From assembly GCA_026874595.1 (NCBI GenBank), contig CM049314.1, positions 56,337,300 to 56,401,299 on the forward strand: a stretch of 64,000 bases of DNA, written 5' to 3'. A program made the translations under genes and the position numbers. Positions 1 to 12,200 of the stretch are shown in pieces (position 1 is the first letter of the stretch; each line of letters opens with the position of its first letter). Source of the stretch: Sipunculus nudus. Lineage: Eukaryota > Annelida > Sipuncula > Golfingiida > Sipunculidae. The notes under the pieces are model-generated. The model was given only the letters and a program-made list of their open reading frames with translations, made no database searches and was not told the origin of the DNA.

Positions 1-203
1 CGTAAATATATGTTGGTGTTTTGTCATTATAATGTCGGTATTTTATTGATAATTTCATGACAACAGTCAATATTAAAATTTCTTCCGACACTGAGCTGAT
101 TTTATCGATACGTCACCAATCGGTCACGGTTTTAACATTTTCCCTGGTAGCTGCATGGTTGTACCATATTTGTGTGTGGTAACATCGATTTATCTACATA
201 AAG

Positions 204-337
204 GTTGTACCGCTGGGTCGACGAACCCCCGTGTCATCACCAGTCCATCTGAAGGTTTAATCACGTCACCGAACTGGCCAGCTAACTACCCGGATGACGT
301 CGACTGTGGTTGGCTCTTTCAGCCGCCAGAGGGCATG
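204..337 (+). CDS. Gene A exon: N-terminal half of CUB2
   Basis: The exon starts after an AG at 202-203 with two bases that complete a split codon, then TGT for the first CUB cysteine. It ends before a strong GTAAGT donor at 338-343, in phase 0. The start was chosen because it reproduces the phase and the 134-nt length of gene B exon 4. The acceptor has only a weak pyrimidine tract. A better-looking acceptor at 149-150 gives an incompatible phase. The encoded segment includes NPRVIT, LITSPNWPANYP and DCGW. Confidence 0.75.
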
Positions 338-1037
338 GTAAGTCCAATGTTGCAACAGCCATCATTATCAACAACAACGTCATCATTATCATCAAGGTAA
401 AATACGTGAGGCCACTTCTATCAACCTGAAAACGTCACGTAAAAAAGATAATTCCATGACGGTGATAGAAAAAAATCTAGATTCTGATAATTTGTTGTAA
501 TCATTTTATAATAAAATACATGTGACAACTGGTTGTGGGTTGAGCGATAGTTTGAGATCCGTGACTATCCTATGAAAGTTTCAAGAAGTCTAGTTATTAT
601 AATCCTTTGTTTCTACAGGCCGTGGCTTTCTACATCGACAACATGGACGTAGAGGACTGCTGTTCCTGTGACAACGTGCGAGTGTATAACGGTCCCTCTT
701 TACTCAGTCCGCGCTTCGGCTCATTCTATGCACAAGACCAACCTCCTTTAATTGTCTCATCCAACACTTCCATGCTTGTGACTTTCATCACGGATTCTTC
801 CATTACGGGAACGGGGTGGGCAGGAAACTATCGCTTCGGTAAGAGAGTCTTTTTTTTTTTATTTTATTTTTTTACATGACTTTTCCATCTCATGTAACTC
901 CGCATAGAATGTTACCGTAATAACCAAATATTGCCTGGACAGTCGAGTTGTAAAATGCTCAGCGCAAGATTTCACACATACTTAAAGGTTATAGCATAAG
1001 TAGCACTCCTTCTACAGTCTTGGAAAATCTACGTTAA
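204..1037 (+). CDS. CUB-domain gene A, 3' part (5' end outside window)
   Basis: Gene model joining 204-337, 619-838 and probably 1018-1037. The two main exons together encode one complete CUB domain, a beta-sandwich module of secreted proteins used for protein-protein or ligand binding. Visible motifs are a first Cys followed by a NPRVIT strand, the LITSPNWPANYP signature, DCGW, a DVED acidic motif, CDNV and FITDSS. The exon lengths (134 and 220 nt), the split point and the phases match gene B exons 4 and 5, so this is a tandem paralog of gene B. By analogy a signal-peptide exon and a first CUB domain should lie before position 1. The product is inferred to be secreted. The ligand cannot be inferred. 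The domain lacks the usual fourth CUB cysteine and has CCSC instead. The Glu and Asp residues expected for a calcium-binding CUB are present. Confidence 0.75.
619..838 (+). CDS. Gene A exon: C-terminal half of CUB2
   Basis: The acceptor is TTTCTACAG at 610-618 and the donor GTAAGA starts at 839. The frame is open throughout its 220 nt and ends in phase 1. It encodes AVAFYIDNMDVED, then CCSCD, YNGP, RFGSFYAQDQPP and the closing strands ending GNYRF. The RFCG motif typical of CUB domains is RFGSFY here, so cysteine 4 is absent. The D-V-E-D, CD and TD positions that bind calcium in cbCUB domains are conserved. Confidence 0.85.
1018..1037 (+). CDS. Gene A terminal exon (candidate)
   Basis: A CTCCTTCTACAG acceptor ends at 1017. 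Joined in phase 1 to the previous exon it adds VLENLR and a TAA stop at 1035-1037. A double polyadenylation signal AATAAATAAA follows at 1084-1093, which makes a compact terminal exon. An alternative acceptor, TTCTGTTTCAG ending at 1116, would give VNI and TAG at 1125-1127, with the next AATAAA at 1349. I prefer the first because of its close poly(A) signal, but both are possible. Confidence 0.4.
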
Positions 1038-1083
1038 TAACATGCCGCTGGTTGTAACATTATATTTTATCCTAGTAAAAAGA

Positions 1084-1093
1084 AATAAATAAA
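1084..1093 (+). terminator. Polyadenylation signal, gene A
   Basis: Overlapping AATAAATAAA lies 47 nt after the candidate stop of gene A. A second single AATAAA occurs at 1349-1354 and would serve the alternative terminal exon. Confidence 0.4.
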
Positions 1094-2311
1094 GTACAAT
1101 ATCATTTCTGTTTCAGTGAATATTTAGAAGAACAGGAGAAGACGAAGTATGTTTTACCAGACTAAAACTTTCATTATTTTATTTTGTTATGTTTACTTTG
1201 TGGATGATATAATTATATAAATACACATAAATATATTATATAGAGAGAGAGTGAGATTGAGAGAGATAGATTGAGAGAGAGCGTAATTTGTTTACATTTC
1301 TGGCATTTCGTGCATTCAATATTAACTGAAACGCTAATATTAAATCTTAATAAAAATACATTTATTCGTTTTTACACGTGTCTGTCTGTCGGATAGGACG
1401 ATCATACAAAAAGTACGGAAATGCAAAACTAAGGAACCTCATTTTGGGAACAGGTGGGTTTTGTTTGTGCGGATCAGGATGAAGGAATTCGACAAGATTG
1501 GTTGCCGTAGCTGAGGAGTGCTCTCTCCTGAATGCCATTCTAGTTTTTTTAAGCTTTACGGGGATCGTAATACTTTGAATTTCTCACCTTCCCTAAGTAA
1601 AGGCATCAATACAGGTTTGCCTTTCCGCAAAAAACAATTTGCCTTTCCGCTAAAGATGCATCCTATCATCAAATCAAACTCTTACTAATACTTCACACAG
1701 TGTAAACCTGATTCTGTCATCTTACCTGCAATCTTACATGCACACGTGCATGAAAAAAAGAACTTATTGTTTGCAATGGTTATATAGTTATATCATTGGG
1801 AAAAGACCACATGTAAATTTTTTTCGTGTTTGTGTGATGTTTGTTACTACTGATCAGCCACTAATGTTGATAACATGTAGGTGTTCACCTTTCTAACGGA
1901 TTGGTTCAAAATCAAAAATGCCTCTCCGTGCCCCTTTTTGCCTGCGTAAGACAGTCGAAAAGGCTTTATAAACTAGTGAACCTTTACCCTCCGTCTTGCT
2001 CAATTTCGTCTCTTCACTTTGACCTTCGTCACCCGGCTTTCGACATTAAGTTTTGAGTCTGAAACGTGGCTGCCCACGGAACAATTGTGGGATATTAAAC
2101 AGTGAGGATTTTTAGTAAGGGCACTGGGATGCGACACGAAAGGACTTCGATGACAGTGTCCAGACAGGAATCTATATCTGCTGTAGTTTTGGTAGAGTTT
2201 GATAGCAAGGTAACGTGTATCGGATGACTTTATATCTGAGGAACGTTTTAGGGACCCCGATCAAATCCTCAAATTGTAGTAGGATTCCTCTTCCTAAATG
2301 AAACATTCACA

Positions 2312-2491
2312 TCAGGACGTAAATGCTCCTACATATACAGTTTCATAATGTGTGGCCTCGAATCCACACAGATGAGGATAGGAGGTAGACCATTCTTCTA
2401 TTTTAAAGTCTATCACGTTCTCTTCTCGTGTACCTGTCAGGCTAAAGGTCACCGAGGGCAGTTCCCTGAGAACTTTAACTACTTTCGGGAT
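2312..2491 (-). pseudogene. Exon-like reading frame, unrecognised
   Basis: On the minus strand a GTTTTTCAG acceptor is followed from 2491 by an open frame of 59 codons ending in TGA at 2312-2314. The composition looks protein-like, with segments such as LPSVTFSLTGTREEN and FKIEEW. The alternation of short beta-like strands is loosely reminiscent of H-type lectin repeats, but that is only an impression. No matching upstream exon was found. Other frames just upstream also look open, so this could be a fragment of a decayed gene or chance. Confidence 0.2.
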
Positions 2492-3191
2492 CTGAAAAAC
2501 GCCCGGTGTCTCCAATCATATACCTGATAACGTATCTCTGTTCATATAGGTCGAAAAGCGTAACGGACAGCCGAGGCGTTCCCACCAATCCGCCATAACC
2601 ACTCCTTTGCATAATGCACACCGCTAACATAGCTAGATAAAATAAAATGAGCTGAAGCTGTTACGAATGAAAACTTAACGTGCACACACCATTTAATTTT
2701 TCAGCGTCCTGCTTATGAAAAAAAAATTCACAGCAGTTTCAAGACGGATTGAGTAAAAATAAAACTATGACCGCCTTGGCAGGAGTCCAGAAGTACATGT
2801 TTAATTAACAAATGTGACTGCAGCCCTACTATACTGTGTGTGTTATCTCACGGCAACGAGAAGGCGGTGCACGTCATACAGCTCGACTTGATCTCCCTTC
2901 AGCTCTGTAAGCGTTAACACTACAGTTGTGTGTATCTTTTTTACATTCACTCACGCATAATTTGTTTCACCATGACTGTTTCTTTTTACTGTATCACAAA
3001 ACAATTCACACAAAGTAAATAAAATGTATCGCTACCATAAAAACCACAACCCCAAAACATAAAGTTCAACTGAATGGTTAAAACGAACTTAATGTGAAAA
3101 TGAATAAAGGGACAAATGGCCAGGCTATTGTATACAGAACTAATATACTTGTAAAATATGATGATTATTGTGGCTGATGGCATATATGATA

Positions 3192-3349
3192 CAGTCAATG
3201 TGTAAAATCTATCAATTTGAAAATCGTCTGAAATTTTGGGGCAATTTACAAATGCCTGATTCATTCAGACAATTTATAAAATAACTGAAATTTTCAATCC
3301 TATTTCAATTTAACTAAAACTTCCGTCAATATATTTGACACATTGACTG
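3192..3349. mobile_element. Palindromic MITE-like element, copy 1
   Basis: The left end begins CAGTCAATGTGTAAAATC. The right end is the reverse complement of CAGTCAATGTGTCAAAT. The interior is AT-rich and can fold on itself. It is about 158 bp, with a second member at 3950-4073 that has the same ends. No target-site duplication is obvious. Confidence 0.5.
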
Positions 3350-3949
3350 AAAGTCAAAAGAATAAAATACTATTGTTATACAATAACAAAGATTTAAATG
3401 ACATTTCATTTATTTCATACACCTTTGTCTTATGAAATATTAATATATTTATACCATTCCAATGTATAGCTTAATGTTTCATTTAAGCAAAATCGTCAAT
3501 TTGGCTTAATTCTGGTGGTTGCAGAAATTAGTAATCATGTCAGATGTTAATATTACACTGGCTAAGGGGTGCGACTTCCTTTTGCCCTTTGGGAGTGGAT
3601 ATTGGGCAGGGTGATTGTTACTCACGTAAGCATAATCATAAATTTCACATATTATACACATTTTAATGTTACATTTAATCCAAAGCTTTAATTTTACTTG
3701 ATTCTGGTTCTGAAATAAGCAAAGATGTAGTTATATGAGTTGTAAAAGAGCATGCATATTGCAATAGGTGATGACAGTGTGCATATTTCAACTTTACAAT
3801 TCTTGATACTCCTCACGAGTCTGTGTATTTCATTTTTTGATCAGCATTCTTCATTAATAGCAAAGAACGAAGGCACAGGCATAGCTGGTTATACTATTTG
3901 GCAATGTCTTTTATATGATATGCGAAACAAATGATGTTTCATATCGATT

Positions 3950-4073
3950 CAGTCAATATGTAAAATAAATTGTCTGATTTTTCAGTCAATTTGGAAAATG
4001 TGAATCAGGCACTTTGTAAATTAACTGAAAAATTCAGGCAATTAACAAATTGACTGATTTTACACACTGACTG
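3950..4073. mobile_element. Palindromic MITE-like element, copy 2
   Basis: It opens CAGTCAATATGTAAAAT and closes with the reverse complement of CAGTCAGTGTGTAAAATC. It is about 124 bp and the same family as the element at 3192. Together with copy 1 it could also be read as the two ends of one element of about 880 bp, because the outermost sequences (3192 and 4073) match over about 28 bases in inverted orientation. Confidence 0.5.
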
Positions 4074-5430
4074 ATGAAGCAGCAATATAGGACGGTTGTT
4101 GTAGCATATATATAAACTGAGAGGCATTAAAAATGGGACCATATTAAAATGGGATTCTAACTTTGGTCGCTCTTTCCATGGAGACCAGATATTTCTTCTC
4201 TTGTGGGACCAGTCTATGGTCACCCGATTATTTGAGACATCAAGAATCCAGCGCAGCCCAAAATTCCCAGCCCGTCCTTGCTCGTTACAGCCAGAAAGAG
4301 ACCTCCAGATCACCACCATCGCGATTAAGCCTTCATTCCGCATTTATCACGAGCATAACTCCTTAATTTTACAAATATTACGCCAAAAATTAGTGACGTA
4401 CATTGCTGCTGAATTGCCCATCCAATTAGCTCTTAGATTACTTTATCTTGTAGTCGATTCCTTTGTATTTGTATTGCTAAACACACTAGTCTTTACCGTC
4501 AGGACAACTGTTTAAGTCATTTAGTCGCTTAATCGAAAGTTATAGATAATTTTATTCAGGCAATCAACATATACATAAAGAAATACAACGAACGGTATAT
4601 ATCTCTACATGCACCATGGATGGCACTGAAAGTTTTACAGAAGGTTTCCAATTCTTTTACTTAATAAAATAGCATAGGGTAAAAAGAAATAAACTGTATT
4701 TATTCTTTGCAGATCAGACAATCTTGTCTGATTGGATTATACTGTTAGATATGCTTAAATAAATGAATAAATAACATTTTTAACTCAATCAGGTTTGACC
4801 CCAACATGCTGACCGTGAAAAATCATAGCCCGCACCAGCCCCCTTGGAAAACTATACTAAACGGAATTCCAAAAATTGGACTAATCCGAGAATACTGGCC
4901 TGCGCATGTCTCTAACCTCTGAAAACTTCAAATTATAGACACAGTCAATCCACACCTATATGTAAATTTCTTACTGATTGATAGAATGCATGAATAGGAC
5001 ATTGAAAGTTTAGGTCAATCTCACTTGCACAAATTTATGTTTTATATGTTTTAACTAAAATCATACCATTTTGGTATTTTTTTTGTAAAATAAAAACTCT
5101 GAAATTTCATATGAACTATATGATGTTTGCTGTTTGGAGTAACGGTCGACGGTAGATGAACTGTAAACCTTTGAAATATCAAATTTTAAAGGTTTATAAT
5201 CTATAAACATTTTATTATGTTACATGCGACAGCGCGACAAGGCATGGCCACTCGACGAATTTCCTTTTCGAAAAGCGTTAGATCCTGTTTGATAATGAAA
5301 AAATTATTTATGAAATATTAATATGACCATGCCAAACAATGCAAATTTGAAAATAAACAAAAATTCAAGAGCAACTTTACTGTGGAGGTATCATATGAGT
5401 ACCTTAAGATTTAGCCACCAGAATAATTAA

Positions 5431-5760
5431 CCCTACGCGAAGCGAGGGTTATAGTTTTCACTCGATTCTGTGTGTATGTGTGTGAATGTATGTCGGCGCG
5501 ATATCTGGAGACGGTAGAACGGATGTTTTTGAAATTTATCATATTGGTTTGTACTGTAAAATTATTTAAGAAGTTCAATTTTTGTGTCAATCCAAGCGTT
5601 AATGACCCGGGAATGAATGTTTTGTGGGTTTTTTTAGCACATTTTACCACATACACTTGTTGTATGTGACCATAGGGCCATCTGTTTAGCGTGATCCGTT
5701 ACGTCAGAGGCGAAAATGATGTCGTTTCCCTGAAAGGTGTCCCTAAACCAACGAGGGAGT
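5431..5760. repeat. Possible interspersed repeat with CG-rich hairpin head
   Basis: The sequence starts with CCCTACGCGAAGCGAGGG, a short stem with one bulged base. A TGTGTGTATGTGTGTG stretch and GATATCTGGAGACGG follow. This arrangement resembles interspersed elements common in marine invertebrates. Only one copy is in the window, so the boundaries and the family are uncertain. Confidence 0.3.
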
Positions 5761-6188
5761 AGTTGTTATGTTTATAGTCAAGTACAGCAATAACACGATT
5801 TCGAGTGCGTTTTTTTTTAATATTCATTTAAAAAGTTCCCCGGAATAACACCGGTTTAATTAAAATTTCCATATCACTACTTTCCGCGCAGGGTTTGCAT
5901 CCGCATATCGGACGCTTTTTTTTCTTATTTTTTACTGTTTTTTATTGATCCTCAAGAGGCATTTGATACTGCCAACAACGTTCGATTTCTTAGACGTTCA
6001 AATTATCATGATTCGATCACTGTGCCGATAGCTGTTTAATGACTTGTACGTTCAGTGTTCTGTATGTTCTCTATCTACATTAAATAAAGAACATATCGCT
6101 CGTAGGCCCATTTTATCTTTGAATTGTCAAACAACCTGTTTTTGTCCCACGTTCTAGTTCTGACGGCACTGTGTGTAAAGACTCAAAG

Positions 6189-6233
6189 ATGGCCGGACTC
6201 AGAGTTTTCATCTTTGCGCTTGTTTGTCATCTG
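6189..6233 (+). CDS. Gene B exon 1: signal peptide
   Basis: ATG sits in a good context (A at -3, G at +4) and opens a 15-codon exon, MAGLRVFIFALVCHL, a hydrophobic signal-peptide core. It ends at a consensus GTAAGT donor (6234-6239) in phase 0, matching exon 2. Small signal-peptide exons are common in secreted animal proteins. Confidence 0.75.
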
Positions 6234-9200
6234 GTAAGTTAATGTTGTATATATGTCAAAACAAGTTAATCACATTTTACAAATATATTTAAAGCCCACG
6301 TACACCCATCTCATCAGTTTTACCTTTTGCATTACTTATATATAGTTCATATTTAATCAGGACACATGCTTCTTCAATCTGTTTCAGTATACATGGCCCT
6401 TTTTTTTCTGTCGGCAGAATAGCGTCTTTCTATGGAATAGGACTCATTTAGACCTGTTTGCTACATGTTTCCTGGGATATGTTAAATGATCATTCCTCTC
6501 GCACTTATTCTGACATGCCAAAATCTGCCCAGTATATGTTAGGCCCGGCAAAGTCCCATATTCTGGCATAATAGTATCGTCTTAACCCGCTGGCACAAAC
6601 AAAGACCTGAAAGTCGTTACATGAAAGGAAACAATCCCTAATTATACATCATCCCTCTCGAATTGTTCCCCTCTCTCTCTCTCTCTCTCTCTTTCTCCCC
6701 CCCCCCCCCCCCCCCCCCCTCTCCCTCTCGTGCGTTTACATCTGCTATGTTTTTTGTCTGTCTGTCTCTCTCAAATTTCTGCATTCGGTAAAATTGTCTG
6801 TAATCTTTCTTTCCCTCTTTTCCTTCCACTCTTGTACTCTTCTGTCACTCTGTTCGTCTGTCTATATGGTTCTTTCTGTGCATATCTGTATACCTCGCAC
6901 CTCTGTCTCAAACTTTTCCCCTCTTAATATATCTAAGCCCCAAAATATCTCCAATTCTTCCATCCTTAACAGTTATGAGCTAATTTTATCTTCTAATGCG
7001 TTACTGTAAGAATTGCAGCTAACTATATCACCAGTGACATAATCATTAACCTTGTTGATTTTAACCTGGTCATAAATTCCAAATCTAAATCAAGGTCTTT
7101 CAGAAATATATCTTCCTCTAACACGTATGTCCTGTGACAGACATCTTCTCATCCATAAAACAGAAAACTGGAAATTTCTGAATAGGTAATAACTACCCCT
7201 CCCCCCCCCCCATCCATAAAACGGAGAACTGGAATTTTTGGCATGGGTAATGTATGCCCCCCCTCCCCCCTTGCCTTACCTCTTATGAATTAGTCCCCTT
7301 GGTCTTATGCACTTTTGTTGACATGCTATATACATGTCTATTCTAGCTTGAGGTTCTGACCTTCGGCCTGCATTTGCGTACATGCATAGTTTCATATATA
7401 TTAATCCGTGAATCAATTTTAGTTGTATGGCACATATTTTTTTTATATGGCAATAATAAGGTTTGGTTGATGATTCAAATTAAATCAGTCGGTGAAATAT
7501 CGCAGTTTACTCTGTGCGTGTGTGTACTATATGTTAAGGTATATTCCATTTCCTCAGGCTTATGGACAGTTAAGGGACGCTAGTGTCGCGTGTGATCCAA
7601 ACAACAGACCATGGGTTGGTACAAACGAAACTGGCGTCATCAGATCCCCCAACCATCCGGCCAACTACCCCCCGAACAGCCACTGTGAATGGAGAATATC
7701 CGCTGCAAGTACTGATGGGGTAAGCCGACTCGTTGCCACTGTCACCAAAACATTATACACATAAATTTCCTGTTTGTAGAGCAGAGAAATGAAAATGTGA
7801 TTAAAATATAGATACACATAAAAGCCATGACATGAGCTTATTCCACCTTCTTACTTCATATAATTGCATGCCTAACCAAAACAAGGGACCCATAGGTCAC
7901 GGCGCTCAGCTGATCGTGATTGGACTATAAATGTATCACCATTGTGATACTATATTTAGTCGACAAACCTTATGAATATCATGGACATATAAGGTCATTA
8001 TAAAGGCATATAATGTAATATGTGAGTAAATGATGTATGAAATAACCTGATGGATTAATATGGAGTAAATGTAGTGGTTTATTTTTTATTTATTGGGAGC
8101 TGTTGAAAATAGGGATATATTTGAGCAAATATGAATGCAATGACAATACACTAAGCAGTGGTAGAATGATGATAAGGCTATTTGTTGAAGGATCTATAGT
8201 GTATGGAAGTCCGCAAGATTTCAATTTGACAGATATAATGTTAAGATTAACTATGCTGAAGAGGAGATTTATGAATTGTGACTGTATGACATGATATCTC
8301 TTTGGTCTTGACAAGGTACATTATATTGATGCCCACCAGGTCTACATATTACAAAATATTGACATAATTTCAGGCATGTACATAGGTAACAAATAGTTAT
8401 ACAATATATAAAAATATGAATATATCTGATTCATCTTGTTCTCGTTTACTGAGGCTGACATTGGGATGGGGTTCAGAGAAGGAAACAGTGTGGGCAGCAA
8501 ATAAAATTTTAAGATCTGATCATACGTTTCCATTGGATACCTTTCTAACAGGCTGTTGACAGTTCAACATTTTACACATTTGTCTAATGAGATCCAATTT
8601 TTTTAATAAACTTTTTTTTTCTATTTAATGACATGTATACAGTTGCTATAAAGTCCCCACTCCACAGGAGGAAGGACTTGATGGGGGGGGGGGGGGGTAT
8701 GATGGAATGATGGGAGTTACAACCCCTCTGTCTCTCTGTATATATTTTCTTCAAATTATTAGATTTTATGCTATAGCAATAGAACTATTGTTCACAGTGC
8801 CAAGGAGCAAGGGCTTAGTGGGGTGGGGGAAGGGGATGGTGGGAGTTACAATACCCTTGCATATACGTACAGGATATGAAATTTATTTAATCAGTGCTTA
8901 CAGGGGAAAAAAAAGTTTATTAATAATTATTAAATATTTAAATCAGGCAGAAAGCTAGAGAAACAAGCAAATCATTTTAATTCCTATTCTTCTGAGCCAG
9001 GAAATTATGAACAATTTTTACATAAATTCCTTTTTTTATAACATCATTTTTTTCCAGGTTTGAAAATGTAACTATACATTTAGTGTATAACATGTATATG
9101 TGAATATTTCAGTTGATTCACATTTCTTAATTGCATCAATATATATATCTAATAAATCAGGTTTATAGTACCTGTCAACAGAATGGGGTGGAGGGAGGAA

Positions 9201-12200
9201 GGGAGGCATAGGGGTGAGAGAGAGAGAAAGAGAGAGAGAGAAAGAGAGCTAGACTGGCAGAGAAAGAGAGAAAGGGAAAGAGAGAGAGAAAGAGAGCTAG
9301 ACTGGCAGAGAAAGAGAGAAAGGGAAAGAGAGAGAGGAGAAAGGCTTACTGCCTGACCCAGACACTCACAGCAGCAGTAGGCAAGGAGTAAAGGTGTTAT
9401 GTAACAGCCTAGAACACTGTTAACCAATGACTTGATGCAAACATTCAAGACATGGTGCTATAAATATGGGTTACTATGCTCAGCTGAAGTTGACTTTGAA
9501 GGTAAAAATCGAAAATAATATCAAATGGAGATCAAGTCTAAGAGGAAAAGGTAATATATGCCATGGCTGGTTGACATGATTGGTTTGTATTGATGAGTGA
9601 GAAATTGTTGCAAATAATATTTTGTGACCAAACCATGCATTCTCTAATGTCAAAATTGAAGCATGTGAGCAGTTTGTGAACATAAGATATATATTATTAC
9701 CATGATCATTGGCTGGCTTTTTGATCAATTGTTGACAGTTCAGTTGTTTATACATTTGCTCAATTGGATCTATTTTACATGATATATATTATTATTTATA
9801 TATGTATTTTTTATTTTATAAAATGTATACAGTTGAAATATAACTTATGTCCCCAGTCCCCAGATGCAAGGACTTGGTGGTGGGGGGCGGGGGGGGGGGG
9901 GGGCTGGAATGATGGGAGTTACAACATCTCTGTATTAATATAGTGTATGTACATATAGGATTTCCTTTCAATTCAAAAATACTTACAGGATTAAATACTT
10001 CATTCAAATTACATAATATTTAAAAAAGGACAGACAGACTGTTTAACAAACAAAAACTGATAATATATTTTAATATTTTAAAGTTTTTCATCTGCAATAT
10101 TACACAGCTGAATACATAAGTTGCTTTCAAATTTCAGACTTTCATAGCTTAAATCCATACACATACAGCATATGAAAGTTATTTTAACAGTGCTTAAAGG
10201 AAAAATTTCATAATTAATATATATATTTAATGATAATTGAGATGATGGACAGACAGAACTGATCACTTTATGTTCCATTCTCCAGAGGCAAGAATATGTT
10301 TCAATTAGATCTTAATATTTTCCAATCCAATTATTTTTCAAATTAAAAAAATTGTACACATTTGCAATAATAACTAATGTCCCAGTGCAAAGGTGACGGT
10401 GAGGTGCAAAGGATCAATGACAGCCGGGGGAGGGGGGGGGGGGGGGATGGGATTAACAACACTTTTGCATATACATTCAGGGCAAACAAAGCCTGATCTC
10501 CAATTCTGCTGAGGCTCGAAAATAATAAACACATGTTTTTATTAGATCCTCATTTATTTATTTTAAGTTTAATTTGTATACATTTCCAATATAACATATA
10601 TTTCTGAATATAAACGTTGATTCATAATTCTAAATTGCATCATCATAAATCTCAATCTTGTCATATAACACCACATCATGCATACAAATGTATATTTATA
10701 TATTCATGAAGGGGGGGGGGGGAGAGGGGTGTGATATGAGAACAACTGTACACCTGTCACAGCAGGGGATCTCCCCGAGTGACTGTAACAAATCAGGAAC
10801 CCTGGCATAGCTGACTTCCAGTGACCTAGAGTGGCCTACCTGCATCTGGAACAAAGCAAGTGACTACAATAGAGCCTCAAGATAAAATTCAATAACTAGC
10901 CTAATTTTCAACCTTTTATTTTCAAATTTCAGATCTAAACAAATTAAATAATTATGTTTACATGCTGTGAAAATTAAATCAACAGTACTCGCAGGAAAAA
11001 AACATGCCTTGGTCAAATTTGGGTAAAATTTAAGGTACTGATTTTATGTTTTATGCAAATAACTTATAAAATTTACAAATCTAATTTTGGGTATACAATT
11101 GATTCTTAATTAAACAAAATTACATACTTGAAAAAAATTCTCTAGCTTCAATAATTTTCATGTAATGTCAATATTTTTCCTGTTTTTTTACAAAGTCCAT
11201 TATGTTTGGGCCCATAACTTAAAGCAATTACGCAATTCTGACATCATTTCTGGCATGTGCATAGCGAATGTATAGAAAAATATGTATATTATATATGATC
11301 AAAGTCAGATCAGTGGTTTTGATATTAGGCAGTCCTGAAGTGTAACAATGGGTTTTAAATGGAAAACTGAAGTTTTTCATTAATATCTCGAAGGAATTAA
11401 GTCCTAGTGACCACATTCTTGGCATGGTAGGGAATTTTGAAGACATCTAACTGTATGCCAAATTTAAGGAACTTAGAGCTGAAGCTGGGGAGCTGAGCTC
11501 TAGCAAACTGCAAAACTAGCTTGATGTAAACAATATGTGACATGGTGCTTGAAAACTTGAATAAAATCTACAGTTTTTGATCAACTAGTTTCAAATTTTT
11601 TATGTTAACAGTTGAAATGCGGATAAAAACATGCTTTGAAAATTAAATCCACAGCAGTAACAGGAAAAAAACGTGCCATGGTCAAAGTTGGGAAAAATTT
11701 AAGGTACCAATTTTTTATTTTTGCTAATATTTTCAATAATTAAAAAGATTTTGTTCTAATTTTAGGTATACAATTTAATTTTGATTAATAAAAGTTATAT
11801 AACTGGAAAAAAGTGCTTAGCTTTTTCAAGTTTTGTGTTAAGTGATCAAATTTCTTTCCTGAGTATTTACAAAATGCATTATGTTTGGGCCCATAACTTT
11901 TTTAAATTATATAATACAGACCTAATTTTTGGCATGTACATAGGAACTATATAGAGGATTATTTATGGTAAATATGAGGAAAAACAGATGAGTGGTTTTG
12001 ATATTAGGCAGTCCTGAAGTGTGAAAATAGGTTTTTCATAAAAAATTGAGGTTTTTCCTTAATTTCTCAAAGGAACGAAGTCGCAAAGACCCAGTTTTCG
12101 GCTTGGTAGGAGATCTTGGGGACATCTACCATTAAGCCAAATTATGGATTCCTAGGTCTTACGGTTTCAAAACGTGCCACATCTACGGACGGACGGACGG

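Larger units (their letters stand above)
1128..6188. other. Intergenic region between CUB genes A and B
   Basis: AT-rich sequence with no recognisable conserved gene. It holds a GA-rich patch (about 1240-1282), an exon-like minus-strand reading frame (2312-2491), two small palindromic MITE-like elements (3192-3349, 3950-4073) and a possible repeat beginning with a CG-rich hairpin at 5431. A 112-codon minus-strand frame at 4005-4343 partly overlaps the second palindrome and I could not match it to any family. Confidence 0.5.

Noticed and set aside
149-337. Alternative acceptor at 149-150 for the first gene A exon
   Set aside because: It gives a phase that does not match the homologous gene B exon and adds residues outside the CUB fold.
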